NCBI RefSeq assembly: GCF_014694385.1
Contig: NZ_JAAOCA010000003.1
Location: 1 to 64,000, forward strand
DNA: 64,000 bases
Source of the DNA: Pseudomonas typographi
GTDB taxonomy: Bacteria > Pseudomonadota > Gammaproteobacteria > Pseudomonadales > Pseudomonadaceae
Direction: 5' to 3'
The notes beneath the pieces are model-generated. The model was not told where the DNA came from. It worked only from the letters and a program-made list of their open reading frames with translations, and made no database searches. The position numbers were made by a program, and so were the translations under genes. Shown here one piece after another: positions 61,875-64,000 of this stretch. The number at the start of each line of letters is the position of its first letter. Position 1 is the stretch's first letter.

Positions 61875-62993
61875 ATGCCTACCCTGGATACCACCACCCT
61901 CAGGCGCCACAAGACCGGCTTGGTCGCGGTCGATCATGCCCGCAGCGCCGGCGGTTATACGCTATTCGCCCCGCAGACCGCCGCCGGCCAGGTGTTCCTG
62001 ATCGACCTCGACGGCGAGGCCGTGCACCGCTGGCAATTGCCCCAGCGCCCGGGCCGTGATGCCGTGCTGCTGCCCAATGGCAACCTCGGCTACAACGGTA
62101 ACCACCCCGATTCGCCAGACCTGTTTCCGGGCTGGTCGGTGTGGCACGGTGGCGCGTTCAGTGAAGTAACCCCTCAGGGCGAAATCGTTTGGCAGCACAC
62201 CGACCTGTTTCACCACCATGACGCCCAGTGGTTGGGCAACGGCCACCTGCTCTATACCACGGTGGAGCCCTTGAGCCCGGCGCTGGCCAGCCGCGTAGTG
62301 GGCGGCATTCCCGGCAGCGAGGCAGCCGGTGGAGTGATCTATGCCGACGTGGTCAAGGAGGTCGACCGCCAGGGGCGAGTGGTCTGGGAGTGGCGCAGTT
62401 GGGAACATTTGCGGCCCGAAGACTATCCGCTGCACCCGACGTTCGAGCGCTACCACTGGCCGATGGCCAATGCCGCTACCCCGGGGCGTGACGGTAAGGT
62501 GATCCTCAGCTTGCGCAGTGTCTCGTCGGTGATCGCCGTCCAACGCGGCAGCGGCCAAGTGCTGTGGCGCCTGGGCCATGATCTGGTTGCCCAGCAGCAC
62601 TGCCCCAGCGAGCTGGACAACGGCCGCATCCTGGTATTCGACAACGGTATCTTCCGGCCGAACGTGGCCATGCCATTCTCGCGCATCCTGGAAATCGACC
62701 CCCACGCCCAGCACATCGAGTGGCAGTACGCCGATACCCCCGGTTATGCCTTTTTCAGCCCCTTCATGGGCGGGGCGCAACGCCTGCACAACGGCAACAC
62801 GCTGGTCACAGAAGCCAATTTTGGCCGCCTGTTCGAAATCACCCGGGCAGGAGACGTGGTGTGGGAATACATCAACCCGTATTTCGCGGCCTACCCGGAT
62901 GCCGCCTCGCGCCAGTACCTACCCGGCCAGAACAACGGTGTTTTCCGCGCCCACCGCTATCAGCGCCAGGACATCCCGTGGCTGCGCAACTGA
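61875..62993 (+). CDS. arylsulfotransferase (ASST)-like beta-propeller protein
   Basis: A 372-residue protein with repeated propeller strands (GEIVWQHTDLFHHHDAQWLGNGHLL, GRVVWEWRSWEHL, GDVVWEYINPYF) matching the ASST family. Possible catalytic histidines lie in FHHHDAQ and RYHWPM. Known ASSTs are periplasmic and move sulfuryl groups between phenols; this protein has no signal peptide, so it appears cytoplasmic. It follows the SsuA-like gene by 69 bp and precedes a TonB receptor gene, so a sulfate-ester or sulfonate link is plausible. Activity is unverified. Confidence 0.82.
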   Translation: MPTLDTTTLRRHKTGLVAVDHARSAGGYTLFAPQTAAGQVFLIDLDGEAVHRWQLPQRPGRDAVLLPNGNLGYNGNHPDSPDLFPGWSVWHGGAFSEVTPQGEIVWQHTDLFHHHDAQWLGNGHLLYTTVEPLSPALASRVVGGIPGSEAAGGVIYADVVKEVDRQGRVVWEWRSWEHLRPEDYPLHPTFERYHWPMANAATPGRDGKVILSLRSVSSVIAVQRGSGQVLWRLGHDLVAQQHCPSELDNGRILVFDNGIFRPNVAMPFSRILEIDPHAQHIEWQYADTPGYAFFSPFMGGAQRLHNGNTLVTEANFGRLFEITRAGDVVWEYINPYFAAYPDAASRQYLPGQNNGVFRAHRYQRQDIPWLRN

Positions 62994-63079
62994 ACACGTT
63001 CGACTCACCGCACCCTTAACGATCACGCTTACGCCAGCCACGCGCAGCGAAGTATCGACTCATCACAAGGAATACCTGA

Positions 63080-64000
63080 TGAATCTGCTTTATCCGCGCG
63101 GCCTGTCGGCCAGCGCCCTGGGTTTGTTGTCGTTGATGCCCCTGCTGCCGGTGGCGGCCAACGAAGTGCCAATGACCTCCGATAATCAGCTGCAGCCGGT
63201 CACGGTCGAGGCTCGGCGCCGCAGCGAAGATGCGCAGCAGGTACCCACGGCCATGGCGGTGTTGGGTGGCCAAGCGCTGGAGGCGCAGCGCCTGTATCGC
63301 CTGCAGGATTTGCAGCAAGCGATGCCCAGCCTGAACGTCTCGTTCATGAACCCGCGCCAGGCCAGCCTGTCGGTCCGCGGCCTGGGTAATAACCCTGCCA
63401 GTGACGGCCTGGAGGGCAGCGCCGGGATCTACCTCGACAATGTTTACCTAGGGCGGCCTGGCATGGCCGTGTTCGACCTGCTCGACATCGAGCAGATGGA
63501 ACTGCTGCGGGGGCCGCAGGGCACGCTGTTTGGTAAGAATACCGCCGCCGGTGTGCTGAACATCACCACACGCCAGCCCAGTTTCACCCCCCAAGGCAGC
63601 CTCGCCAGCTCCCTGGGCGAGGACGGCTACACGCAGACCCAGGCCAGTTTTTCCGGGCCGCTCAGCGACACTCTGGCCGGGGGCATCGCCACCTACCGCA
63701 GCCATGAAAATGGCTATGTGAAAAACCAATACGACGGCCATACCCTCGGCGGTGGCATGCGCCAGGGCCTGCGCGGGCAGTTGTTGTTCAAGCCCAACGA
63801 AGCATTCAGCCTGCGCTGGCTGGCCGACTACAACGAAGAGGACTCCAGCGCCGGCACCCGCTCACTGTTCAGCACCGGGCCGACGATCGACGGCACCAAC
63901 CGCTATGCCGAACGTGCCGCCGCCGTGGGTGCCACGCTGGTGAATGGGCGCAAAGTCAACCTGGATGCCGACCAACGGGTCAAGGTATTCCAGGGCGGCA
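63080..64000 (+). CDS. TonB-dependent receptor, 5' part (cut by window end)
   Basis: The first 307 codons of an outer-membrane receptor, open to the window end. A signal peptide (LGLLSLMPLLPVAA) is followed by a plug domain: QLQPVTVEARRRSED TonB-box-like region, PTAMAVLGGQALEAQRL, LSVRGLGNNPAS, GIYLDNVYLGRP, EQMELLRGPQGTLFGKNTAAG, LNITTRQP. This order is typical of TonB-dependent plugs. ATG preceded by AAGGAATACCTG. Likely imports a sulfur compound given its neighbours; siderophore uptake is the other possibility. Confidence 0.9.

Noticed and set aside
1..64000. Mobile elements, CRISPR arrays, tRNA or rRNA genes
   Set aside because: No transposase or integrase frame, regular repeat-spacer series, tRNA-like cloverleaf or rRNA sequence was seen on reading both strands.

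Overview
The window is high-GC, densely coded proteobacterial DNA. It carries a liuABCDE leucine/isovalerate operon, DUF1302/DUF1329 outer-membrane/periplasmic pairs and a sulfur-scavenging block (SsuD-like monooxygenases, SfnB-like oxidoreductase, SsuA-like binding protein). That combination points to a metabolically versatile Pseudomonas or close relative. No tRNA, rRNA, insertion sequence, phage gene, CRISPR array or plasmid function was seen. Product names come from reading translated sequence and motifs, with no database search.

Region A (1-42 kb) is a large catabolic block for a hydrophobic, probably polycyclic terpenoid- or steroid-like compound. At the left edge a DUF35 protein (partial) is coupled to a thiolase-like lipid-transfer protein. 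An IclR regulator, an MFS transporter, an FAH-type hydrolase/decarboxylase, a two-domain extradiol dioxygenase, an SDR and a small Fe-S ferredoxin follow on the opposite strand. This gene content resembles the diterpenoid (dit) genes of abietane degraders. Next come an MFS importer, a putidaredoxin-like ferredoxin and its reductase, an SDR, and then a minus-strand P450 operon (P450, unknown 343-aa protein, SDR, MFS, SnoaL-like protein) with a divergent TetR gene. From 17 to 28.2 kb a minus-strand operon holds DUF1302, DUF1329, a YCF48-like protein, an RND/MMPL transporter, a VOC protein, an enoyl-CoA hydratase, an SDR and a phytoene-desaturase-like flavoprotein. From 28.6 to 32.7 kb lie an SDR with no catalytic triad, an amidohydrolase and LysR and AraC regulators. 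A second DUF1302/DUF1329 operon (32.8-41.8 kb) adds two SDRs, an epoxide-hydrolase-like protein, an APH-like kinase, a third paralogous MFS and a zinc-less MDR. No Rieske dioxygenase, acyl-CoA ligase or alpha/beta ring-fission hydrolase is present, so part of the pathway lies elsewhere.

Region B (42.1-52.2 kb) is a tightly coupled plus-strand operon: a fused indolepyruvate-type ferredoxin oxidoreductase, then liuA-liuB-liuC-liuD-liuE, which takes isovaleryl-CoA to acetoacetate and acetyl-CoA. The liuR gene often found at the head of this operon is absent. Its position beside region A suggests disposal of C5 branched acyl-CoAs, but that link is inference. A truncated SnoaL-like remnant follows.

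Region C (52.9-64 kb) is an organosulfur scavenging region: two AhpD-like proteins, an SfnB-like oxidoreductase, two paralogous SsuD-like flavin monooxygenases, a rhodanese-type sulfurtransferase, ThiM, a GlxA-type AraC regulator, a sulfonate/nitrate-type periplasmic binding protein, an arylsulfotransferase-like protein and the start of a TonB-dependent receptor cut by the window end. Seven SDRs, three MFS paralogues, two DUF1302/DUF1329 pairs, two SsuD-like enzymes and two AhpD-like proteins show how much local paralogy the window contains.
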